A DNA stretch of 64,000 nucleotides from Adiantum capillus-veneris (GCA_014529385.2 CM043961.1:10776478-10840477); one strand, 5' to 3'. Shown: positions 1 through 12,800, counted from the first letter of the stretch. Notes: generated from the sequence alone by a model not told the origin. A program made the numbers and translations.

Positions 1-3000
1 TCCAGGTGAGGATGGGTTAACTCCCAGCTTTTTCTTGGAGTACTGGGACCTGCATGGCCCAGATCTTTGTAGTGCCTTTCAGTACATTTTGCACACAGGG
101 GTGATGCCTGATAGCATGAGTGAGGGCCTGATCTACCTCATTCCAAAGGAGGGTGGCTCCTTGGATGAGATTCGACAGTGGCGCCCCATCACCATCCTCA
201 ACTCAGCCTACAAAATTCTTGCCAAGGCTCTGAGTTTGAGGATTCAGCCACTTTTGGAGAGCCTTATACATGGGACTCAGACAGGTTTTGTCAAGGAACG
301 CACTATCCTTGACAGCATCTTCACTTTCTGGGAGGCTTCTGCCCTAGCACGGCTCCGTGCAGAAGACCTTGTGATTCTTCTTCTCGATTTTGAGAAGGCA
401 TACGACAGAGTTGACTGGGACTTTCTAGAGGACACTCTACGCAGGATGGGCTTCTCGGATACTTGGATCAGAGGGGTGTCAGCTTTGTAGAGACAGGCTC
501 ACAGTCAGGTGCTTTTGGCAGGAGGTAGAGGTGAGCACTTCATACTCACACGCTCGGTCAAACAGGGTTGTCCTCTTGCCCCCTTTGTCTTTCTGTTCTA
601 TGCGGAGGCAATGAGCAGATTTTTGGTATCACAGCAGGTTGGTCTACGAGGCTTAGCACTCCCTATTCGGGGAGATGAGCTAATGGACGCTGAGTTTGCC
701 GATTACTCAGCCTTGTACTTAGAGGACCAGGAGGCCAATCTGCACAGATGTGAGCAGGCTTTGGAGACCTTCTGTTGTGCATCGGGCGCACTGATCAACT
801 GGAGAAAGACAGTGGCTTTCTCGGTTGGCAGTGCTCCTGTGCCAGATTGGATGCCAGGAGAGGGTTTCACGTGGATTCCCCCCGGGACTGCAGTTCGGTA
901 CTTGGGTTGTCAGGTTGGTTTGGACTTGTCTCTCGAGCAGCAGATTTCTCCTCTTCTCCAATCCATCAGGAGAAAGCTGTTACATTGGAGCTCAGTACGA
1001 CTTTCCCTGGCTGGTAGAGTAGTAGTTGCCAACCAGGTGTTGTTGGCGACTATGTGGTACATCACTTCCTGCTGGATCTTCTCGAGTTCTTGTATCAGCC
1101 AGGTAGAGAGGCTGATCAGAAACTTCCTTTGGTCAAGATGTGACACTCAGATTGCGCGAGCCAAGGTGGCTTGGTCGGTCATCACACTTCCTTGTTCTCA
1201 AGGAGGGCTTCGGATCATTGATCCAGCACAGCACAGCAGAGCCCTTCTTGGGAAGTTCGTAGTCAGAGGACTTCTTCCAAGAGAGGAGCCCTGGAAGGAG
1301 TTCTTGCTACAGAGGCTTCGTGCCAGGGTGCCTCAGTGAGGAGACCCTTGGCAACCTTCGACTAGATGGATCTTTACAGAGTTGCGCCGAGTTGGTTTGA
1401 GCAGGAGACTGGAGGACCGATTCGCTGTGAGTTTGCTTTGATCTTGGGAGCTCTTACGGCGTGGCCTGGAGCAAAGACAGCCGACGTGCACGGAGGAGCG
1501 CCTACGGCAGCCCCTCGTCTAGAACCCCATGGTTAGCACTCAGAGAGGCGACTTGGTTGGTAGTCAGCCTCATGTTTCTTGGGGTCCCATGGCAGCAAGT
1601 CCAGCGCGCTCTCTAAGTGACTGGCTTGAGTTCATAGGTTTGTTAGAGGAGGTGCAGGGTTTCCAGCTACAGGGCATGAGAGGGGTGCAGGGCATGTGTC
1701 AGGACATCTCAAAGTCAGTTCCAGCTGAGTGGCTCACGCCTCTCGAGCCAGTAGCACCCCAGTGGATGGGAGCCTTCACACGACTAGAGGTTCTCATTTC
1801 AGTCAAGGCCTGCTCAGAGACTGTCTCAGCCTTGTTCTTCGAGCTTCAGGGTGAGGGACAACTACAACGAGTTGCAGCAGATGCCCCGCAGGTAGCAGAG
1901 TGCTGTTTTTAGAGGATCCGAGTAGTGGGCATCTATGGGAGGACCAGCGTCATAGACCCTGACCCATCAGCTCTTGAGACTGGACACTGGAGGCTATGGG
2001 CTTGGGAGTGTTGTCCGCTGGCACGAGTACAATGGGATCCTGGTGAGTGGCTATGGAGGGACCCCTTCTCTTCTGCAGACCACCCACGAGTCCCGTTCTT
2101 TCAGTACACTGTTCGACTGGGACGTCATATACTAGCAACACAGAGAGAGGCCCGTCCCGCTGCAGCACGTCATTGGCAGGAGAAGGGTCTCACAGTGGAG
2201 TTCTTGGCAGACTTTTGGGAGAGGTTGCGAGTCACCTTGTTTCAGTGGCTGGTCGCACACAGAGCTACAGCAGTAGTAGGGAGCTGGCTAGTGCATAGTG
2301 GTCTCTCGGCTGCATGTGCAGCTTGTGACCATTTGGTGGAGAGTCAACGTCACTATCTTTGGGACTGTTCCTCGGCCCAGCAGGTGTGGCTACGAGTTCT
2401 TCGGTTGATGCCTGCTCTCTCCACGGCTCGACAGTACACTTGGGGTGCAACGGCTTGGTCCACCCTCATGGGCCCGGCACTTCAGTTTGAGCTATCTTCC
2501 ACCGGCAGGATGATAGTGATGCAGAGGGGGCGACCTACACTCCAGCTTGCTACAGAGCTTACTCCATAGGAGTGGTGCAGTGAGAGAGAGGAGTATTGGG
2601 AGCTCATCAGTGGCCTGACACTTTGGTTCATCTGGCGGGCCCGCTGTTTCCGCATCTTTGAGGCTCGCCCTGTGCCACGAGTAGAGATTGTTCCTAACCT
2701 TTGGCTAGAGCTGATCCATACTCTCAGAGGACAGCTTGAGGGACTACAGGGCAGCTCCGACCGCATGCGAGAGCGCCGCGAGGCTTTCCTTCGACTCTGG
2801 CACCCTGGGCCTTTCTACACCATAGTCCAGGGTGTGCTCAGATGGCACTACCGTCCACCTGTGTGGCTCTTCCCTCCTCCCATCTCTTGATTTAGCCTCA
2901 TTGTATATATGTTGTTTTTTCATTGGGAGAGTCTCCCCATCATGTTTGTTGTAGCCCTCTCTTGCAGAGGTGGTTGTAGCCCTATGGGCAGTTTTCATTA

Positions 3001-3039
3001 ACTAATAGAAGGATCTTTTTCTCGGGAAAAAAAAAAAAA
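1..3039 (+). mobile_element. L1-clade LINE, 5' part outside the window
   Basis: One plus-strand LINE runs in from the left edge. It contains the ORF2 relic (to 2889), a short 3' UTR (2890-3026) and a terminal A tract (3027-3039). The poly(A) tail and the zf-RVT-type C-terminus are typical of plant L1 elements. The tail abuts the middle of an LTR-derived sequence that resumes at about 3040, so this LINE probably inserted into an A-rich stretch of an older LTR. A reverse-oriented relative of its last 0.5 kb lies at 4377-4960. Confidence 0.85.
2..2889 (+). pseudogene. LINE ORF2: reverse transcriptase plus zf-RVT domain, nonsense-riddled
   Basis: One reading frame can be followed over the whole stretch, interrupted by in-frame stops at about 488, 1337, 1433, 1520, 1910 and 2567 but with no frameshift seen. 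RT blocks are clear: RPITILNSAYKILAKAL, TGFVKERTILDSI, LLLDFEKAYDRVDW and SVKQGCPLAP. The catalytic YADD box has become FADY, so the second metal-binding aspartate is lost. The C-terminal zf-RVT domain has the C-x2-C ... H-x4-C layout (CAACDHLVESQRHYLWDC, about 2311-2364). Several stops can be explained as TGG to TAG or C-to-T at CAG/CGA, the pattern expected after cytosine-methylation decay. The element is dead. The endonuclease region would lie left of the window. Confidence 0.85.
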
Positions 3040-3215
3040 GAAATACCGAAAAGGGCTCTTTGGGGCCAATCTCTTTGGGCATAGAACTACGCCGGGCCAT
3101 GTTGACCAAAGTGAACTATGATTTTTAAAGTTGTGAAATATTTTAAGTGATTCTCTTGTGTGTCGTGCCTGATTTCCAACTTGGGGTGCCCAAGCCTGTG
3201 ATAGAAACACTATTG
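3040..3215 (+). repeat. LTR 3'-end fragment (family X)
   Basis: The sequence from AGAAATACCGAAAAGGGC onward lines up with the last 170 bp of the LTRs ending at 9131 and 29770: the same GGGGCCAAT-TCT block, the ACTCCGCC-like block and the TTGGAGTGTCCAAG-like end (here TTGGGGTGCCCAAG). It lacks the LTR's upstream two thirds, which are probably separated from it by the LINE that ends at 3039. Confidence 0.6.
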
Positions 3216-3235
3216 TAAGCATAAAATCCCCTGTG

Positions 3236-4200
3236 TACACACAAGGCAGCTAACAACTAGGTCATCAACGAAAACTGGCGGCAGGGAGGCAACCCACTCA
3301 CCATGAGGAAGGACTCCACACGCCATAAAGGTGAATGCCAACCATAATGGGAAAGTGTCAAAAGTTTTGACGTTGCAAAAATTGAAAATAGACTAGCTGC
3401 AAGACCAATATAGTGACAATCTTTTGTAGGTCCATGGCTGAGTTTTGATGGGAAATCATGAATCAGCTCGCATAGCCTTTTTCACAAAATGTGAGCCATC
3501 ATAAGATGGAAAGAGCCCTGTAAACTGCCTACCTAGAGATTTATCCGTATAATTCACCATAGGACATGTTGCAATGGCATAAAGCAATACATCAAGTAGA
3601 TAACCTTGCCGCAACAAGCATCCCAAATCCCTAGGCTCTAAAAGTTGTGAATCAAGACTGTATCACGTTGTCCGTAGGCTCAAAACCCATCCTTTCCATA
3701 TCAGTTGCAATAAAATCCCGATGGATTGTATCAAAGGCCTTACACTTGTCAACTTACATGATTGGGACATCTTGCTTTGTGTAGTTTACATTTTGAATCC
3801 CCCTGTACACATTGGCAATATCATCCAAGATCTGACACCTAGACACAAAACCATGTAGGTCACAATGTAAATCAGACACAGGTGACCTTTAAGATGATTG
3901 ACTAACATCTCCGTCACCAATCTATTAAAGTACATCCATAAACAAGATAGGTCTACAGTCTACCAGCGTTTCATACCGTTGCTTTTTAAGGTAACAAAAT
4001 CAATAATCCTTCCTTCCATGAAGCAAAGAAGCATCTTGGATTTCCAGTAAGCATCTGATGATGTTCAGGAATGAAACCTTGAGGTTATCCCAAAATCCAT
4101 GAAAGAATTCCATAGTGAGACCATTCGAACTTGGAGGTTTCCATTTACCTAAATAATTGATTGGCGCATTCAATTCATTTCAGTGAAAGAATCTTTGTAA
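3236..4200 (-). pseudogene. Highly decayed L1 reverse-transcriptase relic
   Basis: No long ORF survives, but minus-strand translation gives recognisable L1 RT blocks in order: SSNGLTMEFFHGFWDNLK (about 4120-4070), RPILFMDVL, LHGFVSRCQILDDIANVY (about 3860-3810), VDKCKAFDTIHRDF (about 3750-3710) and finally FVDDLVVSCL (about 3275-3245), which matches the YxDD catalytic box. The order and wording parallel the better preserved minus-strand L1 at 38720-43860 (IPRRQIMDNIANAF, VDIEKAFDTIQWDF, YVDD). Multiple stops and small indels mark it as an old insertion. Confidence 0.6.
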
Positions 4201-4376
4201 TATAAGTCTTTGTGGGAAAATAAGTCAAGGTGATTTATGCTTGAAACGCATTGTGTGCAACAGAGCATACTATGCAAGTGATCAAGTGATCGAGGATGCG
4301 CAATAAATCTTGACTAAATGAAAAACATTATTCAGCCAAGTGTTGCAATTTGTTTGTCCTATACAATGATGGTTAA

Positions 4377-4960
4377 ATCAGGATATGGGAGGAGGAAACA
4401 ACCACACAAGTGGCCTGTAATGCCATCTAGGAGCCCCATGGACCATGGTGTAGAAGGGCCCTAGACGCCAAAGTCGTAGGAATGCCTCGTGGTCGGAGCT
4501 GCCCTGCAGCCTCTCGAACTGACCTCGAAGTGTGTGGATCAGCTCCAGCCATATATCTCGTATAGTCTCCACCGGAGGGATGGGGTGGGCACGGTCGGAG
4601 CTGCCCTGCAGCCTCTCGAACTGACCTCGAAGTGTGTGGATCAGCTCCAGCCATATATCTCGTATAGTCTCCACCAGACGGATGGGGTGGGCCTCGAAGG
4701 TGCGGAAGCAGCAGGCTCTCCATATGAACCAGAGAGCCAGGCTGTAGATAAGCTCCCAACAAAGCTCTCTATCGCTGCTTCACGCTTGGGGCGTAAGCTT
4801 TGTGACACGCTGCTGGAATGTAGGCTGGCCCTCCTGTATCACAATCATCCTGCTCGCTGAGAACAGCTCAAGACGAATTGTTGGGCCTGTGAGGGTGGAC
4901 CAAGCAACAGCACCCCAAGTGAATTGGCTGGCTGACGACAGGGCTGGCATCAGCTATAGA
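4377..4960 (-). pseudogene. L1 ORF2 C-terminal fragment, 5'-truncated
   Basis: Minus-strand translation gives WLELIHTLRGQFERLQGSSD and ends ...WHYRPLVWLFPPPIS-stop, nearly identical to the end of the plus-strand L1 at 2672-2889. Similarity begins near 4960 and runs to the stop at 4378, so this is a short, 5'-truncated insertion of the same family in the opposite direction. A 102-bp in-frame tandem duplication lies inside it. It interrupts the copia gag gene on its upstream side. Confidence 0.8.
4491..4694 (-). repeat. 102-bp tandem duplication (2 copies)
   Basis: Copies at 4491-4592 and 4593-4694 are almost identical. 102 bp is exactly 34 codons, so the duplication repeats the WLELIHTLRGQFERLQ block without changing the frame. 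Confidence 0.9.
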
Positions 4961-5546
4961 ATCCAGTAAAAGTCTGGTAAGAATCTGGTAAGGCGTCAAG
5001 AACAGTCCGCACAAGGGAACTGTCTGAAATGACTTCACTTGCAGAAATAAGTTGCTCATTGATATCCTTGACACCAGCAAGGAAAGTGTCCATATCATCT
5101 TCCTCATGCATAATCTTCGATTCCAGCTCTTTACGCAGCAAAGCAATTTTAGCCTCATTGCGGCTTGCATAAAGACCTGCTAGAATATCCCAAGCCTATT
5201 TTGCAGATTTTGTTGAACGAATGTGAGAAACAATGGTGCGCTTCACAGACAACGTAATCAATGCATGAGCCTGTGCATCCTTTATATCCCAACGAGGTTG
5301 TTCAGCCGTAGGCAAAACAACTCTAATAGCAGCAAGACCTGCCACATCCTCAACATCGCCTGCATCCTCAGAACCAAGACGTGCATCCTCAAAACTAAGA
5401 CGTACATCAATGCCCTGCACAATATTCCAGACGCCCTTTGACACAAGAACATGTTGCATCATGTAAGCCCACATAGAGTAATTGTCCCCATCCAATCTGT
5501 CATCAGCAGCAAACATCTTGAACATATCTGTGTTGTTGTCAGACAT
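4961..5546 (-). pseudogene. Ty1/copia gag relic
   Basis: Reading leftward from the ATG at 5546, the frame begins MSDNNTDMFKMFAADDRLDG and continues NYSMWAYMMQHVLVSKGVWN, the N-terminal signature of copia Gag (LxGxNYxxWxxxM). After an in-frame stop near 5196 the same frame continues AWDILAGLYASRNEAKIALL and MDTFLAGVKDINEQLISA, ending LPDSYQTFTGF, all standard copia Gag (UBN2-type) blocks. The rest of Gag and all of Pol are missing because an L1 fragment abuts at about 4960. The PBS and LTR lie just upstream at 5897-6354. Confidence 0.85.
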
Positions 5547-5896
5547 GGTAAATATTGCACCTGATGTGAAATCTGCCCGAAAAGAGGAGAAACGAAGTGG
5601 GAACAACACGTGCTATATAGCACAAACCGTATAAGACTATAAGGCACCTGTTATGCAGAAAACGGCACTGATAGAAATTCTGCACAAAATGACGAAATAG
5701 CCTGTGCAGTACTGCCTATAGTGGAAATGGAGGCCGAAATGAGCCCGAATCAAAAATTTGAGCAGACTGAGCTCTTCAAAATCTTCCCGAAATATTTGTC
5801 GACCTGCGAACGCTCGCCAAACCTCATTGAAATCGGAGAAAGTGAGCAGGCGTGTGCTTGAGCTGCTGGCGACTAAGCTCGGGAGGATGCTAACCT

Positions 5897-5908
5897 GCTC
5901 TGATACCA
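5897..5908 (-). other. Primer-binding site of the copia element
   Basis: On the minus strand the sequence reads TGGTATCAGAGC, the classic complement of the 3' end of plant initiator tRNA-Met. It lies 2 bp inside the LTR end at 5911, which fixes element orientation as minus. Confidence 0.9.
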
Positions 5909-5910
5909 AT

Positions 5911-6354
5911 TGTTGGAATTAGGGTTGCAGGAAAACACACACATCTTGGAGAAGACGAAGGAAGCTCAAGGCAAACAATAGAGAGCGTATTACTTAGTGT
6001 GCAATGGAAAGATAGATAGTCCTAGAGTGATAGGCGTATATACAATGTACGGGGGAAAAAAACCTCCTAAAGAGGGAAAAAATGCCCCGGCGGTCCTAGT
6101 GTGTTCACACACATCACTACCACATGTATATGGTAACAAATGCGTTAGAAACCAGAAGCGAGGCATGCTAAGGACCTATTATCATAACCAAAGTAAATTT
6201 CTGAGAGCCTGGACTAAAGGTTATCCGCCAGTGAGACTGATGATGGATATCCTATGACTTGATGGTCACACATTGTATCAGCCCTTCACTCATTGCATCA
6301 GCTATTACTCATACTCTACACACTTCTAGCTAGTTGCTTAGCTCATTTCCAACA
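5911..6354 (-). repeat. copia LTR (5' LTR of the minus-strand element)
   Basis: The 444-bp segment starts TGTTGGAA and ends TTCCAACA, an 8-bp terminal inverted repeat with TG...CA ends. Its element-internal end is next to the PBS. No partner LTR was seen in the window, as the element is truncated at 4960. Confidence 0.85.
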
Positions 6355-6520
6355 GTTTAGGATGGTACAGTATCTTTTTCAGTACCTTTTTCTTAGTACC
6401 ATTTAGTCTTTTCTTTTTCAGTACTCAGACACTGTATCAGATTCACCACTATGTAACTTTTTGGTCTCATAGGTCACTTTGGCCTTTTGAAGACGTTAAT
6501 ATATCATTTCGTTTCATTTC
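6355..6520 (+). mobile_element. 3'-end fragment of the poly(A)-less LINE family
   Basis: Shares the tail of the LINE ending at 32828: ...TTGGTCTCATAGGTCAC, then TTTGGCCTTTTGAAGACG, then TAATATATCATTTC. It contains the conserved hairpin GGTCA-CTT-TGGCC at 6472-6484. Only the UTR is present, consistent with strong 5' truncation. Confidence 0.65.
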
Positions 6521-6735
6521 ATTTCTCTGTTTTGGAGGCTGAACTCGGGAAGTCTTAAGTATTCACCTAATTGCTATCAGCTCCTTGTGTGCTCAATGCT
6601 GCTGGTGTCCAGTTTGAGTTTCCCCTCAGATGCTGTGTATCCTCAAGTAACATAATTTTTTTCTGTTAAATTTCAGTATATTTGAAATGTAAAGAACATT
6701 GTTGCTCATGAACAAAAGGGTAAAAAGGGAAAAAC

Positions 6736-6834
6736 CTTGAACTGGGCAGTCATGGTGCTTGTCAAGAGGGAGTAAAAAAGTAAACCGCCAACAGCCAATA
6801 CAAGACCTATGCCACGTTCTAACGGTGTTTTTTC
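6736..6834 (-). CDS. Exon: pore-region helix ([17 protein letters not shown])
   Basis: 99 bp, 33 codons, phase 0 at both ends. Acceptor TCATGCAG/G and donor TTCAAG/GTTTTT. Contains the most diagnostic family motif (FYS-LL-STMT-QF). Confidence 0.8.
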
Positions 6835-9800
6835 CTGCATGAAAAGAATACTTCTTACAGATTGGAATAAAGTTCCTCAGAAAAATACTAGGAAAAAGTA
6901 ATGCTAATAAAAACAAGACAATATCCACATTCTTGCTGTACGCACCTTAAGATGTGTGCTAGAAGAACATATACATGCCCAAGCATCCCAAAAAGAATCA
7001 CCAGGTTTCTGCTTAAAACTCCTTCATTGTTCAAATGCAAAAGAATACAAAAAGGGTAAGGGACCTTATTCTTCTTCTTTTCATGACAACAAAAGGAGCA
7101 ACTTCAACGGAAAAATGTCAGGCTTTCCATTTGCTTGATAAGTAAAGTTTCCCCCCACCTTCGATGAAAAGATGGACAACTGCAACCTACTACTGCTCAG
7201 CTATGCAAGCCACCCTGACCCTTTTACTTGAAAACCACAAGATGGTTTTCCTCACGGTCAGGAAAATAGCATGTTTGTAAGGGGCAAAATAACACAATCT
7301 TTTCAAAAGGATTCAAAAAGCCATTACTATAATAAAGTGAGAGGTCATGTAAAGCAAGACTATTATAATATTTATATCTAGAGAAGAACTCACTGAGAAT
7401 GGAACTTGGAAAGAAATTTGCAGCCAACATGTTCAAAGTCCAGGCCAAGGGCCCCCACCAGCTACCTCTTTATTAGACCTTTGGTAAGGGATAGGACACT
7501 CATTGATTGGGCAGAGAAGAGATCTCTAGCCAAGGACAAGGAAACGAACTTAAGACTGGCCTACGTTTTCAAGTTCCACTTATAAAGACTTCAGAAGATC
7601 ATAGAGTAGCAGTGTTTTATCATTTTATCAGAAAAACAAATTATACTGAAGACCAAAATTATGGATGAGAAAACGTGATGCACGGAGGTGGCTAAAATTT
7701 TAAGCTATTCTATAGAGGAGTATGAAGGCATTTTCTAGAAAGGACTGGATGTGAGCGAGTTCCATTTTTGAAGGAAAGACTCTTGCCACTTTCTCAACAA
7801 TACAGCTTGAAGGAGAAAGAATGAATGTGAGTTCATTCCACTCTGAAGGAACGAGTCTTGTTAACTTCCTCCACAATAAAGCTGTAGAGGCTGATAGGCC
7901 TCACTATCTTAGAGAACTTCTAAGGTATTCTTATAGAAACAAGAAAATGCTAGGTTGCATGTTGAATTCGATATTTTATTGGCTAGAAGGAGAAAGAATT
8001 GATGTGAATGATTCCACTTTTGAAGGAAGGACTCTTACAACCCTAAGTTCAGTCCTCCACAGTGGAGCTTGAAGGAGAAAGAATCGCACGAGAAAATTCC
8101 ATTTGAAGGATGGAGTCCTGCTGCAACCTCCACAATACTGCTCCCTGATACCATTTCATGTCACAGAGACTGGTACAAAAAGTTTTAAAAGCCAAGGTGT
8201 GGCCAATCACTTCAAATTCTTCTACAGCATTGAAAAGACTACCTTCACTCTGTGAATGTGAATGGTCAAAGGGATGCACAAGCGAAACAAGAAAATTCTA
8301 ATCTGTGAAAAATGAAAGATTGGCAAGGGAAGAGAATCGAGATTGTAGCAGGGCTACAGTGTCACTCACATTGAACAGGCAGTTACAGTTGGTCTTGGGT
8401 TCACACTGCGTGGACTCTCGCCTAGGCAGTCACACAAGGTATACATGGGAAGTTGTGGTCTAGAGGACACTCTGTCCAGCTCACCACCACCACAATTCGG
8501 AGATAGGCATAGTTGGACTGTCAGAGATATTTGTGTTAGCCATTCGCTACTCTTGGGCTGGCTGTGCCTGCAGGCTGAAATGCTGAAATACTGACGTGGT
8601 AGTGACGTGGCAGCAGCGTACGGACCCCCGCAATTTGCGACACATTTCACGCCGGAATTTGCTGCAGCTGTAGGGACAGTTCTCTACGCAAAAGCTGGGC
8701 TGCTTTTTCTACGCAAGTGACTGAAAAATTCCTACGCAACGTTTATTGGCAGCTTTTGGAACTTGCTTTAATTATTAAGCAAGGCTTGAGAGTAAGAATT
8801 GCTTTATTTTTTAATGCTTTTAATTGGCAGCTTTTGGGGCTCTACTTTTGGCATCCCTTGTAAACCTTTATAAGCGTGGGCAGGGCTCCCACTCTACAGA
8901 GCATCTGGACGCAGAGTCTGAGAGTGAGACCTCTCCCACTCCTTGTACTTTGAGTTGCAGATTAATACAAAAAGAAATACCGAAAGGGGCGCCAATCTTG
9001 GGGCCAATATCTCTAGGCACAGAACTCCGTCGGGGGCCGTGTCAAATCAATTGTGAGCTGTGAACTGTTTTGAAGTGAATCTCTACTGTGTTGCGGTAGA
9101 ATCTTGACTTGGAGTGTCCAAGTTTGTTACAGTGGTATCAAAGCACAAAAAGATTCTTCTTCTACGGAGGACCCGATCCTTTTTACAATGCACACAGCCC
9201 CTACATAGCTTTTTACAGTGCACCCCGGACTTATTAGCCACTCCCACCCTTCATACATCGTGCATCGGGCGCGCTCCCGTCTACATCGCTCTGTCTTACA
9301 GGGCATAAATCCATTAAAAATCCCAGATTACACATGGGTTCTAGTGAAGAATCTGAAAGAGATGACACCTCTCAGTGGGAAGGCAAAGAAAAGTTGAAGA
9401 TCTGGCGCGGGAACTGAAGAAAAGAGTAAAGATTTGGGCAAAAAAAAATTCAGACAAGTTTGCCAGAAAAGGAATACAAACGTCAACTGCAGATTGGCAT
9501 ATGTGTAAACAAATTGATTAAGTACTCAAAGACCCGAGATTGGTGATACACTTGAAGAATACCCGATTGATGGCGTGTGGCCATTGCTTCTCCTCTCAGG
9601 TAGGGAGTAAAGCCGAAAAGACAGACAAGTGCAGAAAAGCAGAACCTGTACTCACAGAAAGACATGAACAAGCCAAGCAAAAAGCAAAGCTTCGGAAAGG
9701 ACAAGAAAAAGGCAAAGAAGCCTAGATTTTGCCCAGTTTTTGACAGTACTACCGAGGACTCATCCTCAGATACTTCGGACTCCGACGATCACATGTTTTA

Positions 9801-12800
9801 TGCAAAGAAGAAACATTTTTATAAAGCCAACCAATATGATTTCCTGGAAGATAAAAGCAAGAAAGTCAGAATTTAACGAAGGTGGACAGTCGATTTGAAT
9901 CCTTTTCTGAGTTCGTGATGCTTGAACATGGTGGTCCACTCTTCTCCTGAGAAAGGAAGCTCGAGTTAAATGGTTGAAATTCAAACGGCTTTTTATTTCC
10001 TCTTGGTTGACTCGGGAGTACGAACAAGATATACGAACCGCTTGGAATCATCTTCAGATGACCAAAGGAAATTCTTTGGATGCTGATTGCGAGAGATTTT
10101 GGAGCTCTTTTCTACCAACTTCCTCATTTACGGAGGTCTTGTTTAAGGAACAGATTGTGAAAACTTCCTACAGAGATCCGAGACTCCTGCTTGGAACAAA
10201 AGTCGAATTCTATTCAAGAATTGATGGATCATGAGAAACAGGGTTTTGCCATACACTCTGGCAATCTGACTTACCCCACTGCTGAGATCTTGTCTCAGAG
10301 AACTCAAAGACTTCTAATAATGAAAGTAGAAAGAGAAAGAGTTCCCTAAACAAAGAAAAGAAAGATACACGTCCCCGACAGACTCTTAGAGAACGGTTTA
10401 TCTATCTCAAAGAGGGGAAGTGTTTTGGATGCGGGGAACATAGGCACATCTCCGCAAAGTGCCCCAAAAAAGACACAGCAAGAACAGACTGAAGACAGGC
10501 CAAAGAGTTCTAGAGCAGCAGAGGAATGTGGCAGAAAAGGCATATGAAAACAAAACTGATTCCACATTGCGTGGGGCCCGAACCAAATCAGATGGACGAA
10601 AGTACAAACTTTGCCGCACCTAGGGCGAGTGAAAGAACAGGAAGGCCTCATTTTCTTTGATGGAGGAGCCAAGGCCGACTTCTTTTCACATGAATTGGCG
10701 GCTCGATTTGGAATTACACCCGACAGACTGAGGCCATAGGCGGAGGTAGTTCTGACGCGGACGGGATGATGCCATTACACCAATCATTCGCAAACTGCGT
10801 TTGCAATGTCAGGGTGTTTAGGGCACAAGGACTTCTACGTAATTCCCTTGGGAGGATGTGACATCCTCCTCGAAATCCCTTGGTACCAAAAGAACAATGC
10901 CGTGGTTGACTATCGGGCTGAGAAAGCGCCTTTGTCAAATGAAGGGCACACAGATTGTACTTGATGAAATTCAGCTTCTTTCCTTGATTTTCTGGAGAGA
11001 ACAGAATGATGATTGAAGGTCGAATATGTTTTGACCTTGATAAATAAGGCCAAGATTTTCTCCACACTCATGCCGATTGCTTTTCTGAGGGCCTGCCAAG
11101 CGAGTTGCCACCAGCTCGTCTTGAGGATCATACCGTTGATCTGATACTTGGAATACACACCACCGAAGAGGCCACCTTACCGTGTGAGCCGAGCCCAGAA
11201 TAAAGAGATTATGAACCAAGTGAAAAACCTCTTGGAAAAGGGTCTTATTCAGCCGAGTACTTCACCTTATTGCTCTCCGGTGTTGTTGGTTTTGAAGAAG
11301 CACGGATCTTGGAGAATGTGTAGCAGGCTACAGTGTCACTTTCACATGACACACAGTTAGTACAGTGGGTGTGGTCTGGTTCACACAGGACGGACTCTCT
11401 GGGCTGGGCAGTGACACGTGGCAGGATACGGACGGTGGTGGTTTAGTGGACATCGTGGCCAGGTCACCACCACCACTCAGTTTGGAGATTGGTTTAGGTG
11501 GCTGACATTTATGAGCCGTTGGTGGATCATCTTCTACCTCTATGGTCCAACGTCGTCGTTAGGAGTAGTGAGTCTATATACACAGCACGTCTTCACCATC
11601 CCTACACATCTGAGCCTCAACACCCCCATTGTACCTGTGAGTCCTTGGCTGGAGCTGAGTGTGCTGCCACGCCAGAGTCTGTATCAGTTCTTTAAGATAG
11701 TCGAGTCGTATGTTCTGGTCTGTTGTTGTGTCTATGTGAGCTCAGTTGTTGTCTATTGTTCCTTTGTTTTCAATCTGTTTTGAGTGAGATTGTCACGCAC
11801 ATTGCACTGTGGAGTACCCACTGTAGAGAGCACGACACATTATCCGCGCTACAGGTGCTCTCATTTTGGTGATCACGGTGGACCCTCAACTGAAGTCTCA
11901 CTCTCTGTTGAGAATACAAACAGTGAAGCTAGTGGTTTTTACCTAGCTTCGCCTACCTTGCCTTGCACTGTGTGGTCATCTTCAGCCAGTTAAAGGTTTT
12001 CTTGCCCAAAGCTTGGTTGGATTGGTGGTCGCTGCATGACACATACAAGGCGGTCAGTCGAGCGTCAAAGAGCACTATTGAGTCCTCTGAAGTACAACAG
12101 AAGACGGCCCTTGGTACCTAGTAGAAGTCCATCAACCTCATCACCCATACCTCCACATACGACATCACCCATTCCTCCATCCGGTTCCACATCTTCCACA
12201 CCACCTTCCCCAGTAAAGCTCTCTCCTATTCTGTTACAGCAGGCTATTGAGCAACGGGCTCCTGAGCAACGGGCCATCGAGGCGTTGGCTAGTGTTTTGG
12301 CCAAGGTAAACATCAAGTTCCCTACCTTCAAAGGACTCTCTTCAGAAGATGCTGACGACCATGCAAGGAGGTTTGTATCTCTCTGTAGGGGTCGTGATCT
12401 TAATAGAGAAGATGCTTATTTGGTACTCTTTCCATCTACCTTGGATCGCTTAGCAAACAAATGGTACAGCCAGTTTGCAAAGAACCATTTTGCAACTTGG
12501 GCAGCCTTAAGACAACAGTTATGTGCAGCATTCAGGCCAAGTGACTACCACGAGAAGGTTTTGGATGAGTTGGCCAACATGGTGCTCCAGCCAGAGGAAA
12601 CTTGTGCAGAACTTATGACTAAAACCAAGTCTCTGGTTGCCAAGCTTCCCCAGCAATCCGGTGAATTTATGGTTAAGAAGTGGGTGGAGAAGACGCTTCC
12701 CAAAACTTCTCAGGAAAAACTCCAAGAGAGTCTCCGACCCGACGCAACTCTAGAGGAGTTTGTCGCGGCTGCTACTAGGATAGAGGGAGCTAGGAAGCTG

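Noticed and set aside
6626-6928. 100-codon minus-strand ORF read as one protein
   Set aside because: It spans an intron/exon border in the wrong frame; the splice-consistent exon at 6736-6834 in another frame gives the ion-channel motif.
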